DNA of 64,000 bases, taken from assembly GCF_018130765.1 (NCBI RefSeq), contig NZ_JAFCJZ010000006.1, positions 186,001 to 250,000 of the forward strand. Reading direction: 5' to 3'. Origin of the DNA: Bradyrhizobium iriomotense. Its GTDB lineage: Bacteria; Pseudomonadota; Alphaproteobacteria; Rhizobiales; Xanthobacteraceae. The position numbers and the translations under genes are program-made. Every line of letters begins with the position of its first letter. The first letter of the stretch is position 1. Shown one piece after another: positions 43,309-52,421 of the stretch. A model generated the notes under the pieces. It was not told the DNA's origin. It ran no database searches and worked only from the letters and a program-made list of their open reading frames with translations.

Positions 43309-44904
43309 CTACGCGTTCTCCTTCAACGCCCGCCGCAGCCTGCGGATGATGACGCCGCGGGCGCGGTCGTCGGCGGCGGCTGCGACCTTGTCGCTGATGT
43401 CGAGCATCAGCTCCGACATCTCGTTGTGCCAGTCGAGATGCGTGACGGCCTCGGGCGCGAGTCGACGGCGATGGTCGACGTCGAGCACGCGCGGCTCGGC
43501 CGCTGCGAGCTCGTAGATGTCATCCAGCACCGGCTGATAGATTTTTGCGGTCGGAAGAATGCGTTCGCCCAGCCGTTCGGCAAGCCCGGCGATCGCATCC
43601 TGCTCGCCATGGGTGAGGAACAGGCCGCGCGCGATCGGGCGGCGCGCCGCGATCCAGCCGGCGATCCCCGCGGCATCGGCATGACCGGAATATTCGTCGA
43701 TCATCCGGATGCGCGCGGCGACCCGGATCTCCTCGCCCTGGATCCGCACCGCCTTGGCGCCGTCCTGGAGGAAGCGGCCGAGCGTGCCGCGCGCCTGGAA
43801 GCCGGAGAGCAGCACGGTTGCGCGCTCGTTCCACAGCCAGCGCTTGAGGTGATGGCGAATGCGGCCAGCGTCGCACATGCCGCTGGCGGCGATGATGATG
43901 TGGAAGCCGGTCAGGCGCATGATCGCCTTGCTCTCGGCAACCGTCTCAGTGAATTTGAGATGCGGCGAGTTGAGCAGGCGGTCGACGTCGACGTCGGGAT
44001 CGAGGCTCGCGGCGTGCTGGCGGAAGACTTCGGTCGCATGGATCGCGAGCGGGGAATCCAGGAAGATCGGCGCCGCCGGAACGTCGCCGCGCTCCATCAG
44101 GTGGACGATGTCGACGATCAGCTCCTGGGTCCGTTCGACCGCGAAGGCCGGGATCAGCAGGGCGCCCCTGGCGGCCGCGGCATCGCGGATCTCGCCGGCG
44201 AGGTGTTGCCGCCGTTGCTCGGGTGTAGTGACGGCGCGCACGCGATCGCCATAGGTGGATTCGCAGACGACGTAGTCGAGGTCCACTGGTGCCTCCGGAT
44301 CTGGCTGCAGCAGCTTGGCTTCCGGCCCGACGTCGCCGGAAAGCAGCACGCGCAACGGCCGCTCACGGCCGGCCTGGTCGAACTCCAGCTCGATCGAGGC
44401 AGAGCCGAGCAAATGGCCGGCGTTCCAGTAGCGCGCGCGAACGCCGGGGATCACGTCGGTCCAGCGCTCATAGTCGACCGCGCGGAACGACTGCAGCGAC
44501 GCGGTGGCGTCGGCCTGCGTGTAGATTGGTGCGACCTCCTTCCATCGGCGCGCTGCGTTGCGCCGGTTGAGCTGCGCGACCTCGGACTCCTGGATGCTGC
44601 CGGCGTCCGGCAGCATCCAGGAGCAGAGGTCGATCGTGCCGCGCGTCGCCAGGATCGGGCCGTCGAAGCCCTCGCGCACGAGCTTCGGCAGCAATCCGCT
44701 GTGATCGATATGGGCGTGCGTGAGCAGCACCGCCTTGATGTCGGCAGGGCGGAAGGGAAAGGCACCGTAGTTGAGTGCCTTCAGCGTCTTCTGTCCCTGG
44801 AACAGGCCGCAGTCGACGAGGAAGCGACCGCCGGCGGTCTGGAACAGATAGCTCGAGCCGGTCACGGTGCGGGCGGCCCCGCAAAATCGAACGGTTACGC
44901 TCAT
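43309..44904 (-). CDS. MBL-fold beta-CASP RNA-metabolising hydrolase
   Basis: A 531-residue metallo-beta-lactamase/beta-CASP protein with the RNA-specificity domain (CPSF-like). The zinc motif is L-L-T-H-A-H-I-D-H-S-G. Later motifs are L-L-S-G-D-V-G-P and the beta-CASP/RMMBL parts P-A-F-A-V-E-R-T-Q-E, A-A-S-G-M-C-D-A-G-R-I and Y-S-G-H-A-D. It should cleave or trim RNA with two metal ions. It is the last gene of a phosphorylase-PRPP synthetase-RNase operon, overlapping its neighbour by 4 bases (ATGA). Confidence 0.9.
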   Translation of the reverse strand: MSVTVRFCGAARTVTGSSYLFQTAGGRFLVDCGLFQGQKTLKALNYGAFPFRPADIKAVLLTHAHIDHSGLLPKLVREGFDGPILATRGTIDLCSWMLPDAGSIQESEVAQLNRRNAARRWKEVAPIYTQADATASLQSFRAVDYERWTDVIPGVRARYWNAGHLLGSASIELEFDQAGRERPLRVLLSGDVGPEAKLLQPDPEAPVDLDYVVCESTYGDRVRAVTTPEQRRQHLAGEIRDAAAARGALLIPAFAVERTQELIVDIVHLMERGDVPAAPIFLDSPLAIHATEVFRQHAASLDPDVDVDRLLNSPHLKFTETVAESKAIMRLTGFHIIIAASGMCDAGRIRHHLKRWLWNERATVLLSGFQARGTLGRFLQDGAKAVRIQGEEIRVAARIRMIDEYSGHADAAGIAGWIAARRPIARGLFLTHGEQDAIAGLAERLGERILPTAKIYQPVLDDIYELAAAEPRVLDVDHRRRLAPEAVTHLDWHNEMSELMLDISDKVAAAADDRARGVIIRRLRRALKENA

Positions 44905-45821
44905 GTCGTGGTCTCCGGCGGATATGTTGGGTTGAGCTCGCGCGCGAGGGACGCGGCCAGGATGTCGTCGAGCGCGATCGCGTTGGTCGGATGCGGCACG
45001 CTGTCGCTGGAGCGAATGGATCGGATGCCCGCGTCGTTGAACGCGGCGATCATCACGGGCGGAAACAGCGCGTGCGTCACCACCGAATCGACGGCGGTCG
45101 CGCCGATCGTTTTCAACGTCTTCGCCGCGACCATCAGCGTCGTCCCGGAGGAGACGATGTCATCGACCATCAGCGCCGGCCGTCCCGCGAACAGGGCGGC
45201 ATTGTCGAACATGATCTCCACGGAGCGGTCGCCGCGCCGAATCTTCCGCGCCACCGTATGCTGCAAGCCCAGCCGCCCCGCGAGGTCTCTCACCCAGGGC
45301 TCGGATTCGGCATCGGGGCCGATCACGACGGTCGCGGGATCGATGCCGGTCTTTGCCAGGGTGTTCGCGATCGCCGGCATCGCGGACAGGTTCTCGGCCT
45401 CGATGCCGGGAAAGACGTCGCCGATGTCGGCGGTGCGATGCAGGTGCGCGTCCACGGTGACGATGCGATCCACGATCCTCGCAAGCAGTGTGCCCATGGC
45501 GCGCTGGCTGATGGCCTCACCCGCATGAAAGGCAATGTCCTGCCGCATGTAGCAGAGATAGGGCGCGACCAGCACCAGCCGCTTGGCGCCGCCGCGTCGC
45601 AGCGCCTCGGCGGCGAACAGCAGGGCGATCAGCCTGTCGTTGGGCTGGTCGAGCGTGGCATAGAGGATGGTGGTGTCCGCCGCGGGCGCGACCGTGACGC
45701 GCAGCTCGCCGTCCGGGAAGCGGTGCAGGGCGATCTCGTCGCAGGCAAGCCCGAGCCGCGCCGCGAGGCGCTTAGCCGCCTCGGCCCCGAAGGGCAGGGT
45801 CTGGAACGCGATCGTGCTCAC
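44901..45821 (-). CDS. Ribose-phosphate pyrophosphokinase (PRPP synthetase) family
   Basis: A 306-residue PRPP synthetase-family protein, slightly shorter than the canonical about 315. Recognisable parts are [28 protein letters not shown] and the PRPP loop [11 protein letters not shown]. It differs from the housekeeping Prs (Y-A-R-Q-D-R becomes Y-M-R-Q-D-I, and S-S-G-T-T replaces T-G-G-T), so it is a second, divergent copy. It overlaps both neighbours by 4 bases, indicating tight translational coupling with the AMP/thymidine phosphorylase. Confidence 0.88.
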   Translation of the reverse strand: MSTIAFQTLPFGAEAAKRLAARLGLACDEIALHRFPDGELRVTVAPAADTTILYATLDQPNDRLIALLFAAEALRRGGAKRLVLVAPYLCYMRQDIAFHAGEAISQRAMGTLLARIVDRIVTVDAHLHRTADIGDVFPGIEAENLSAMPAIANTLAKTGIDPATVVIGPDAESEPWVRDLAGRLGLQHTVARKIRRGDRSVEIMFDNAALFAGRPALMVDDIVSSGTTLMVAAKTLKTIGATAVDSVVTHALFPPVMIAAFNDAGIRSIRSSDSVPHPTNAIALDDILAASLARELNPTYPPETTT

Positions 45822-47392
45822 GAGGTGGTCTTGCCTTGAGGAGCGTCGTGGCCGTTGACGGCGTAGCCATTGTCCGCAGCGGCGGCGGAGGCGGCCAGAT
45901 CGTGCTCGGGCCGGTCGAAGGCGTAGACGCGATAGAGCGGCTCGCCCTGCTCGACGCGGTCGCCGATCTTCTTGAACAGGCGGATGCCCGCGCCCTTGTC
46001 GAGCGGCGCACCCGCGGTGCGGGCGAGGCGATTGAGGCGCAGGCAGTCGATCGCGGACACCACGCCGTCACGTGCCGCCTTGACGTCGAAGCTGAGCGAT
46101 CCCAGCTCGGTGCTGCATGTCGAGGGCCCCTGGGCGTCGATGATCTTCTGCATCTGCTTCAGCGCCGCGCCGCTGTCGAGCAGCTCGCGCGCCCGCGCAT
46201 AGCCGGCACCGCCGCGCAGCTTCGGATCGTATTCCAGGAGATGGGCGGCGAGCCGCAGCGACTTCTCGCGCAGATCGCGCGGCGCATCCTTCTCGTTACC
46301 GAGCACCGCCATGACGTCATTGGCCTCGAGCACCGGCCCGATGCCATTGCCGATCGGCTGGCTTCCATCGGTCGTGATCACTTCGACCGTGCGCCCGAAG
46401 CGGTCGCCGACGAATTCGAACAGCTTTCGCAGCCGCATTGCCTCGACCGCACTCGTGACCTTCGCGGTCGGCCCGACCGGAATGTCGATCAACAGATGCG
46501 TCGAGCCTGCGGCGATCTTCTTGGACATGATGGAGGCGACCATCTGCTCGCGGGTATCGAGGCTCAGCGGGCGCTCGACCGAGATCAGCACGTCGTCGGC
46601 CGGCGAGAGGTTCACGTGTCCGCCCCAGATCAGGCAGCCGTTGCAGGCCGAGACGATCGCCTTCATCTCCTCGACGCCGACATTCACCTGCGCCAGCACC
46701 TCCATCGTGTCCGCGGTGCCGGCGGGCGAGGTGATGGCGCGCGAGGAGGTCTTGGGGATCGGCAGGCCGTGCGCGGCGACGATCGGCACCACCACCATCG
46801 AGGTGCGGTTGCCGGGAATGCCGCCGATGCAGTGCTTGTCGACGACGACAGGGTCCGGCCAGACCAGCTGCGTGCCGGCCTGCGCCATCGCCCCTGTCAG
46901 GGCCAGAAGCTCATCGCTGGTGATGAAGCTCGCCGAGCCGATCAGGAAGGCCGCGATCTCCATGTCGGAGTAGCGATAATGCGCGAGGTCGTTGATGATC
47001 GCGCCGATCTCGGCCTGGCTCAACGTTCGTCCGTGGATCTTCGCGCGCACCGCTTCCAGGCTCTCGGGAGGCGAGGCCGGCGTCACCGTGACCGGCGTGC
47101 CGACCGGTTCGGCGAAACGGCGGAAGGCGGGCTCGGAGAGGCCGATCTCGTCCTGCGCCGCCAGCGTGTCGTCGTCCGTGATCAGCAGCGTCGCCAGCAG
47201 CACCTTGCCGTCCCGGCGGAGCTCGACGCGGCTGAAGCCGCGAAAGATCTCCGCACGCAGCGCCTTCGATCGCCTGGAGATGACGACGACGTTTTCGCGG
47301 CCGGTGTCAAGGCGGACGCGGCGGATCTTCAGTTGGGAACGCGGGAAGTCTGGATGCATGGACGTGCCGGCAGCAGGAAGCTCGGCTTCCAT
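45818..47392 (-). CDS. Thymidine phosphorylase-family protein, AMP phosphorylase-like
   Basis: A 524-residue member of the long form of the pyrimidine phosphorylase family, which includes archaeal AMP phosphorylase (AMPpase). An extra N-terminal beta domain (about 15-85) precedes the phosphorylase core, as in AMPpase. Core motifs are [14 protein letters not shown] and [15 protein letters not shown]. By analogy it would convert a nucleoside monophosphate and phosphate to the free base and ribose-1,5-bisphosphate. ATG 47359 (M-H-P-D) is an alternative start; neither has a strong ribosome site. It heads the operon. Confidence 0.86.
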   Translation of the reverse strand: MEAELPAAGTSMHPDFPRSQLKIRRVRLDTGRENVVVISRRSKALRAEIFRGFSRVELRRDGKVLLATLLITDDDTLAAQDEIGLSEPAFRRFAEPVGTPVTVTPASPPESLEAVRAKIHGRTLSQAEIGAIINDLAHYRYSDMEIAAFLIGSASFITSDELLALTGAMAQAGTQLVWPDPVVVDKHCIGGIPGNRTSMVVVPIVAAHGLPIPKTSSRAITSPAGTADTMEVLAQVNVGVEEMKAIVSACNGCLIWGGHVNLSPADDVLISVERPLSLDTREQMVASIMSKKIAAGSTHLLIDIPVGPTAKVTSAVEAMRLRKLFEFVGDRFGRTVEVITTDGSQPIGNGIGPVLEANDVMAVLGNEKDAPRDLREKSLRLAAHLLEYDPKLRGGAGYARARELLDSGAALKQMQKIIDAQGPSTCSTELGSLSFDVKAARDGVVSAIDCLRLNRLARTAGAPLDKGAGIRLFKKIGDRVEQGEPLYRVYAFDRPEHDLAASAAAADNGYAVNGHDAPQGKTTS

Positions 47393-47507
47393 GCTTAGCC
47401 GTCGTCGCCCCTGTGCTGTTGACGCAGATCATGGTCTGCGTCGCCGGCAAGGCCGCACGCCGCGACGCTATCGCTGATCTCGGGAGGCCGCACCGGGCCG
47501 GATAGGC

Positions 47508-47672
47508 TTACTTCGTGGCTGCGTCGATCGAGTTGAACTTGTTGTTCAGCAGCGCGCTGCCCGTGTTGTTCACGACAGCGACGATCGCGAGCGCGATGCC
47601 GGCGGCGATCAGGCAGTACTCGATAGCGGTGGCTGCACTTTCATCGGCAAGAAAGGACCTGAGCAAAGCCAT
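47508..47672 (-). CDS. Flp-family type IVb pilin
   Basis: A 54-residue pilin that is easy to miss because of its size: M-A-L-L-R-S-F-L-A-D-E-S-A-A-T-A-I-E-Y-C-L-I-A-A-G-I and so on. It has the type IVb leader, the conserved T-A-I-E-Y segment (the +5 glutamate) and one hydrophobic helix. AGGAG lies 7 bases before the ATG. No prepilin peptidase or cpa/tad assembly gene is in the window, so it is an orphan here and would rely on a Tad system elsewhere. Confidence 0.92.
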   Translation of the reverse strand: MALLRSFLADESAATAIEYCLIAAGIALAIVAVVNNTGSALLNNKFNSIDAATK

Positions 47673-47868
47673 CGTCAACTCCTGTTCATCCGTCTAATTT
47701 AGGCCGGTGCCGTTTTCGCAATGGTAAATTGATTCACTAAGTTTTTCGCGGCGCGCGCACGTCAAAGGGCAAGGTCGGATGGTCCCGACCTCGGGCCTTA
47801 TATACTGCCTTCCTTGATTTAAGGTTTCGTCACCCGATGCAGGCGCATTCGACCGTGTCGCCGCTGTC

Positions 47869-48060
47869 TCAGGATTTGATCGCGCATCCGGATGCGGCCT
47901 TGCCGGGGCGTCTCAGCGCGGCTGCGAGGCGCCCGGCCAGATAGCCCATGACGCGCGGCTGCGACCGCGCCGCGCTGTCGGCAAGGCGCTTGTCCTCGGT
48001 CGTGTCGTTCACGAGGCCGATATAGTTCTTGCTGGCGTCCGGCTGCTGCACCGCGCGCAA
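47869..48060 (-). CDS. Possible small hypothetical protein
   Basis: A 63-residue frame from TTG 48060 that looks protein-like, with K-N-Y-I-G-L-V-N-D-T-T-E-D-K-R-L-A-D-S-A-A and R-V-M-G-Y-L-A-G-R-L-A-A-A-L. An in-frame stop lies just upstream, and AAGG is at a usable distance before the TTG. GTG 48054 is an alternative. There is no known family, no neighbour in operon, and the ends are uncertain. It could be a chance frame in GC-rich DNA. Confidence 0.35.
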   Translation of the reverse strand: MRAVQQPDASKNYIGLVNDTTEDKRLADSAARSQPRVMGYLAGRLAAALRRPGKAASGCAIKS

Positions 48061-48184
48061 ACCTTGGCTTCAATCGACGGCGCGACGATGTCCTACGCAA
48101 AGGGAATCGACGGTTAATTTTGTATTCCGTAGGACTACGTGGCGCCTCGCGGGTGTTAAGATGCGGCTTAACGGATTGTTGAGG

Positions 48185-48421
48185 CTATTTGCGGCGTGTG
48201 TCCGCGTTCAGCGCCCGCAGCATCGCGATCCGGGCGAACATCATCCAGCCGCCGCCCGTCTCGGCCGCATGGATCAGGGTCTCGATCGCGGTCTGCCAGT
48301 GGCTGGCGTGCTGCGCGTCCTCGGGCAGCTGCATGATGTGATCGGCGGCTTCCTGCAGCGTCCGCAGCCTGCGACCGTTGGAGAGCGGGATCGGATCGTC
48401 GAACGCCGTCGACCAGGGCAT
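48185..48421 (-). CDS. Small conserved hypothetical protein
   Basis: A 78-residue cytoplasmic protein, M-P-W-S-T-A-F-D-D-P-I-P-L-S-N-G-R and so on, ending M-L-R-A-L-N-A-D. I recognise this pattern from short rhizobial proteins of unknown function with the same W-[S]-x-P/A-F-D-D-P-I-P-L start. Two amphipathic helices are predicted. It lies on the same strand downstream of ku, with a 59-bp gap. Function is unknown. Confidence 0.7.
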   Translation of the reverse strand: MPWSTAFDDPIPLSNGRRLRTLQEAADHIMQLPEDAQHASHWQTAIETLIHAAETGGGWMMFARIAMLRALNADTRRK

Positions 48422-48480
48422 GTCAGGTCGGCCGACCGGAGGGGAGGGACATCACGGCGCGATCGATAGGTCTGGTGCTG

Positions 48481-49476
48481 CTAGCCGGCCTTCTTCGCCC
48501 GCGCCGGCGCGCGCACCGGCTTGTCAGCCTTCTTTGGGGCGTCCTTGGTCGCTTCCTTGGGAGCCGCCTTGGCCGCGGCGTCCTTGCCGCCCTTGCCTGA
48601 TATCGGCAGCAGCATCTCGCGCTGGCCCTCGATGCGCTTCTTCGGCTTCTTGCCCTTGACGGCCTCCTTGGCGACTTTCGCCGCAGGCGCCGCGTCCTTC
48701 TCGCCCGCGAGGCTCTTCTTCAGCGCGTCCATCAGGTTGATGACATTGCCGCCCGTCTTCGGCGCGGCCTTCGCGGTGATGGGCATGCCGCTGCGCTTCT
48801 TGTTGATGAGATCGATCAGCGCGGTCTCGTAGTGATCCTCGAACAGCTCGGGCTCGAACGCGCCGGACTTCTTCTCCACGATGTGCTTGGCGAGGTCGAG
48901 CATGTCCTTGGTCAGCTTCACGTCCTGGATGTCGTCGAAGTATTCCTGCTCGCTGCGCACCTCGTAGGGGTAACGCAGCAGCGTGCCCATGAGGCCGCTC
49001 TCGAGCGGCTCCAGCGCGATGATGTGCTCGCGGTTGGTCAGCACCACGCGACCGATCGCGACCTTGTCCATGCTGCGGATGGTCTCGCGGATCACCGCAA
49101 AGGCGTCGTGGCCGACCTTGCCGTCCGGCACGAGGTAGTAGGGGCGGATCAGATAGCGGCTGTCGATGTCGGTCCTCGGCACGAACTCGTCGATCTCGAT
49201 CGTGTGCGTCGAGTCGAGCGCGATGTCGTCGAGCTCGTCCTTGGTGACCTCGATATAGGTGTCGGTGTCGACCTTGTAGCCCTTGACGATGTCCTCGGAG
49301 GTGACCTCGTCACCGGTCTCGGCGTCGACCTTGAGGTACTTGATCCGGTGACCGGTCTTGCGGTTGATCTGGTTGAAGGAGACCTTCTCGGTATCCGAAG
49401 TGGCCGGATAGAGCGCGACCGGACAGGTCACGAGCGACAAACGCAGAAAACCCTTCCAATTGGCGCGGGGGGCCAT
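48481..49476 (-). CDS. ku: Ku protein, non-homologous end joining
   Basis: A 331-residue bacterial Ku. The core (residues 1 to about 250) starts M-A-P-R-A-N-W-K-G-F-L-R-L-S-L-V and includes F-N-Q-I-N-R-K-T-G-H-R-I, the E-I-D-E-F-V-P region and Y-P-Y-E-V-R-S. The ring-forming homodimer binds DNA ends. A Lys/Ala-rich tail of about 80 residues (P-K-K-R-I-E-G-Q, then A-P-K-K-A-D-K-P-V-R-A-P) is a likely DNA-binding extension. The usual partner ligase LigD is not in the window. Confidence 0.95.
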   Translation of the reverse strand: MAPRANWKGFLRLSLVTCPVALYPATSDTEKVSFNQINRKTGHRIKYLKVDAETGDEVTSEDIVKGYKVDTDTYIEVTKDELDDIALDSTHTIEIDEFVPRTDIDSRYLIRPYYLVPDGKVGHDAFAVIRETIRSMDKVAIGRVVLTNREHIIALEPLESGLMGTLLRYPYEVRSEQEYFDDIQDVKLTKDMLDLAKHIVEKKSGAFEPELFEDHYETALIDLINKKRSGMPITAKAAPKTGGNVINLMDALKKSLAGEKDAAPAAKVAKEAVKGKKPKKRIEGQREMLLPISGKGGKDAAAKAAPKEATKDAPKKADKPVRAPARAKKAG

Positions 49477-49716
49477 GGGCTACTCCAAACGCAACAGGGG
49501 ACAGACCTATAAGAATACCATCGGGGAACACCGAATCATACACGGCTCGGCACGGAATCTTGCAACGGCGTTAACCGACGGCCGGGGCCTGCGCGGCGCG
49601 CGGAGCCGCCGCGGCCCGGCGCCCGGAACATCGCGGATGATCACGCGTTGCCCCGGACCTACCTGGCCGCGAGGAGCTCGCGGCAATCGGAGGCGACAGC
49701 CGGAGATTGAGGCACC

Positions 49717-49872
49717 ATGGCAACCACGCGAGAGCAGCATCAGATCGTCGAAACTCCGACCGAAGCGCGCCAGGGCGAACCTGGACCGTCGGTGGCGGCG
49801 CTGCTCGCCATCTCGACCGGGCTGGCGATCCTGATCCTCGCCGTCATCTGGTTCGTGTTCTTCCGGACCTGA
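49717..49872 (+). CDS. Small single-pass membrane protein
   Basis: A 51-residue protein, too short for most ORF callers: M-A-T-T-R-E-Q-H-Q-I-V-E-T-P-T and so on. A soluble acidic N-terminus is followed by one transmembrane helix (A-A-L-L-A-I-S-T-G-L-A-I-L-I-L-A-V-I-W-F) and a very short basic end F-F-R-T. GAGG sits 5 bases before the ATG. It lies 229 bases before the FeuP-like regulator on the same strand. Function is unknown; a regulator or partner of the sensor is possible but only by position. Confidence 0.75.
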   Translation: MATTREQHQIVETPTEARQGEPGPSVAALLAISTGLAILILAVIWFVFFRT

Positions 49873-50100
49873 CGGCCCGATCGGAACGCTCCGGGCCTTC
49901 CTAATCGCCGCGTAACGCGGCACATTGCGCCCGCCATGCCGCCGGTTCGCCCGGCTGCCTGGCGGGCGCAGTCGCGTTGGCGAACGATAGGTCGTATATG
50001 ACCAAAAAGTAACGTCGGCGGTTCCCCGCGTTCATATTCAGTTCACGCCGGAATTGCTCATCTCGGGGCGTGTTGATGCTGCCTAAGTCTGGAGAGAAGC

Positions 50101-50775
50101 GTGCGCCTGCTCGTTGTTGAGGACGACCCCGATCTCAATCGCCAGCTCACCAAAGCGCTGACGGACGCCGGCTATGTCGTCGACCGCGCCTTCGACGGGG
50201 AGGAGGGGCACTATCTCGGCGACAACGAGCCGTACGATGCCGTGGTGCTCGACATCGGCCTGCCGAAGAAGGACGGCATCTCGGTGCTGGAAGCCTGGCG
50301 CCGCAACGGCCGCACCATGCCGGTCCTGATCCTGACCGCACGCGACCGCTGGAGCGACAAGGTGCAAGGCTTCGACGCCGGCGCCGACGACTATGTCGCA
50401 AAGCCGTTCCATCTGGAGGAGGTGCTGGCCCGCATCCGCGCACTGCTGCGCCGCTCCACAGGCCATGCCCAGAGCGAGCTCTCTTGCGGCCCGGTCACGC
50501 TCGACACCAGGACCGGCCGGGTCAGCGTGTCAGGCAACCCCGTCAAGATGACCTCGCACGAATATCGGCTTCTTGCCTACCTGATGCACCATTCCGGGCG
50601 CGTCGTCTCCCGCACCGAGCTGGTCGAGCATCTCTACGACCAGGATTTTGACCGCGACTCCAATACCATCGAGGTGTTCGTCGGCCGCATCCGCAAGAAG
50701 CTCGACGTCGACATCATCCAGACCGTCCGCGGCCTCGGCTATCTCCTGACCCCGCCGCCCGCGCCGGGCGGCTGA
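50101..50775 (+). CDS. feuP: FeuP-like response regulator (OmpR family)
   Basis: A 224-residue two-component regulator. The receiver has phospho-acceptor D51 in V-V-L-D-I-G-L-P-K-K-D-G and the conserved K in A-K-P-F-H. The winged-helix DNA-binding domain covers about 125-218. The sequence V-D-R-A-F-D-G-E-E-G-H-Y-L-G-D matches FeuP of rhizobia, which controls osmotic adaptation and cyclic glucan export. It starts at GTG 50101 after GGAGAG. The cognate kinase gene follows after 108 bases. Confidence 0.88.
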   Translation: MRLLVVEDDPDLNRQLTKALTDAGYVVDRAFDGEEGHYLGDNEPYDAVVLDIGLPKKDGISVLEAWRRNGRTMPVLILTARDRWSDKVQGFDAGADDYVAKPFHLEEVLARIRALLRRSTGHAQSELSCGPVTLDTRTGRVSVSGNPVKMTSHEYRLLAYLMHHSGRVVSRTELVEHLYDQDFDRDSNTIEVFVGRIRKKLDVDIIQTVRGLGYLLTPPPAPGG

Positions 50776-50883
50776 GGCCTGCGCCTGAGGTTTCCTTGGG
50801 CTTGACGGGAGGCCGAACAGGGCCCTTGGTCCCGGTCATGACGTCCGACGCCCTGACATTCTGCGCCTGCCGAGATCATTCCG

Positions 50884-52260
50884 ATGCGCGCTAGCTCGCT
50901 TGCCAACCGGCTGTTCCTGTCGGCGACGGCGTGGCTCGTGGTGATCCTGGCCATCACCGGCGTGGTGCTGTCGTCGGTCTACAAGAACGCCACCGAGCGC
51001 GCCTTCGACCGCCGGCTCAATCTCTATCTGCGTACCCTCATCGCCGAAGTCGCCACCCCGGACGAGCCGCCGGACCGCCAGTTCCAGTCGCTCGGCGAGC
51101 CGCTGTTCGAGCTGCCGCTGTCCGGCTGGTACTGGCAGATCACACGCACGGACACCGAGAAGCCGGAAGTGCGCTCCTCGCGCTCGCTCTGGGACAAGAA
51201 GCTGCCGAAGCTGGAGGAGCAGGGCGCCGAGCTCACCGCCGCCGGCATCCGGCTCGGCTATGTCGACGGGCCCGAGGGGCAGAATTTGCGGATGGTGGAG
51301 CGGCCGGTCGATCTCGGCGCCGACGGCAAATATCTGGTGAGCGTCGCCGGCGACGACACCGAGATCTTCGACGAGACGCGGAGCTTCGACTACTACCTCG
51401 GCGGCACCTTCACCGCGCTCGGCATCGTGCTGCTCCTGACCACGGTGTTCCAGGTCCGCTTTGGCCTCGCGCCGCTCAAGCGCATCTCCGAATCGATTGC
51501 CGACATCCGCTCCGGGCGGGCCGAGCGGCTCGAGGGTGAATTCCCGGTCGAAATCGCGCCGCTGGCGCGCGAGACCAATGCGTTGATCGATGCCAATCGC
51601 GAGATCGTCGAGCGCGCCCGCACCCATGTCGGCAATCTCGCCCACGCGATCAAGACGCCGCTGTCGGTTATCGTCAACGAGGCCGGCGCCCACGCGGCGG
51701 AGCCGTTCGCGGCCAAGGTGATGGAGCAGGCGGACTTGATGCGCGACCAGCTCGCCCATCATCTGGAGCGTGCGCGCATCGCGGCGCGCGTCTCGGTCGT
51801 CGCGACCGTAACGGAGGTCGCACCTGCGATCGAAGCGCTGCGGCGGACCATGGAGAAGATCCACCGCGACCGCGGCATCGTCGTTGACGCCAAGGCCGAT
51901 CCCTCGGCCAAGTTCCGCGGCGAGCGGCAGGATCTGGAGGAGATGGTCGGCAATCTCGTCGACAATGCCTGCAAATGGGCAGCCTCGCGGGTCTTCATCG
52001 AGGTGCTGGTCGAGGCGCCGCAGCAGGCGGGCGCGGGTCCGCGCCTGCGGATCATCGTCGACGACGACGGCCGCGGCCTGTCGGAGGCGGAGCGGGCCCA
52101 GGTCTCCCGGCGCGGCCAGCGGCTCGACGAGTCCAAGCCCGGCTCGGGGCTCGGCCTGTCCATCGTGACCGACCTTGCCGCCCTCTATGGCGGTAACCTC
52201 TCGCTCAGCGGCGCTCCGATCGGGGGCTTGCGGGCCGAGCTGGTCCTTCCGGGAATATAA
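50884..52260 (+). CDS. feuQ: FeuQ-like sensor histidine kinase
   Basis: A 458-residue inner-membrane histidine kinase. Two transmembrane helices (about 10-32 and 178-200) enclose a periplasmic sensor of about 145 residues. A HAMP-like linker follows, then the H-box N-L-A-H-A-I-K-T-P-L-S. The N-box is N-L-V-D-N-A-C-K-W, with D-D-D-G-R-G-L and G-S-G-L-G-L-S-I-V. It is the cognate sensor of the FeuP-like regulator just upstream. The rhizobial FeuQ system uses a periplasmic inhibitor (FeuN), which I do not find here. Confidence 0.87.
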   Translation: MRASSLANRLFLSATAWLVVILAITGVVLSSVYKNATERAFDRRLNLYLRTLIAEVATPDEPPDRQFQSLGEPLFELPLSGWYWQITRTDTEKPEVRSSRSLWDKKLPKLEEQGAELTAAGIRLGYVDGPEGQNLRMVERPVDLGADGKYLVSVAGDDTEIFDETRSFDYYLGGTFTALGIVLLLTTVFQVRFGLAPLKRISESIADIRSGRAERLEGEFPVEIAPLARETNALIDANREIVERARTHVGNLAHAIKTPLSVIVNEAGAHAAEPFAAKVMEQADLMRDQLAHHLERARIAARVSVVATVTEVAPAIEALRRTMEKIHRDRGIVVDAKADPSAKFRGERQDLEEMVGNLVDNACKWAASRVFIEVLVEAPQQAGAGPRLRIIVDDDGRGLSEAERAQVSRRGQRLDESKPGSGLGLSIVTDLAALYGGNLSLSGAPIGGLRAELVLPGI

Positions 52261-52421
52261 TCCTCTGTTCCCAAAGGGTTATTGGGCCCGCTGGACGCCG
52301 ATCCGGAGCAAAACGGTGGCATTCGAGCCAACGTCCTCAACGGCTTCTTAAGGCGCCGCCACCTATGATCGCGCCCGGACGCATCCCACGTCCGCCATTT
52401 TACCGTGCATTACCCGGGCGC

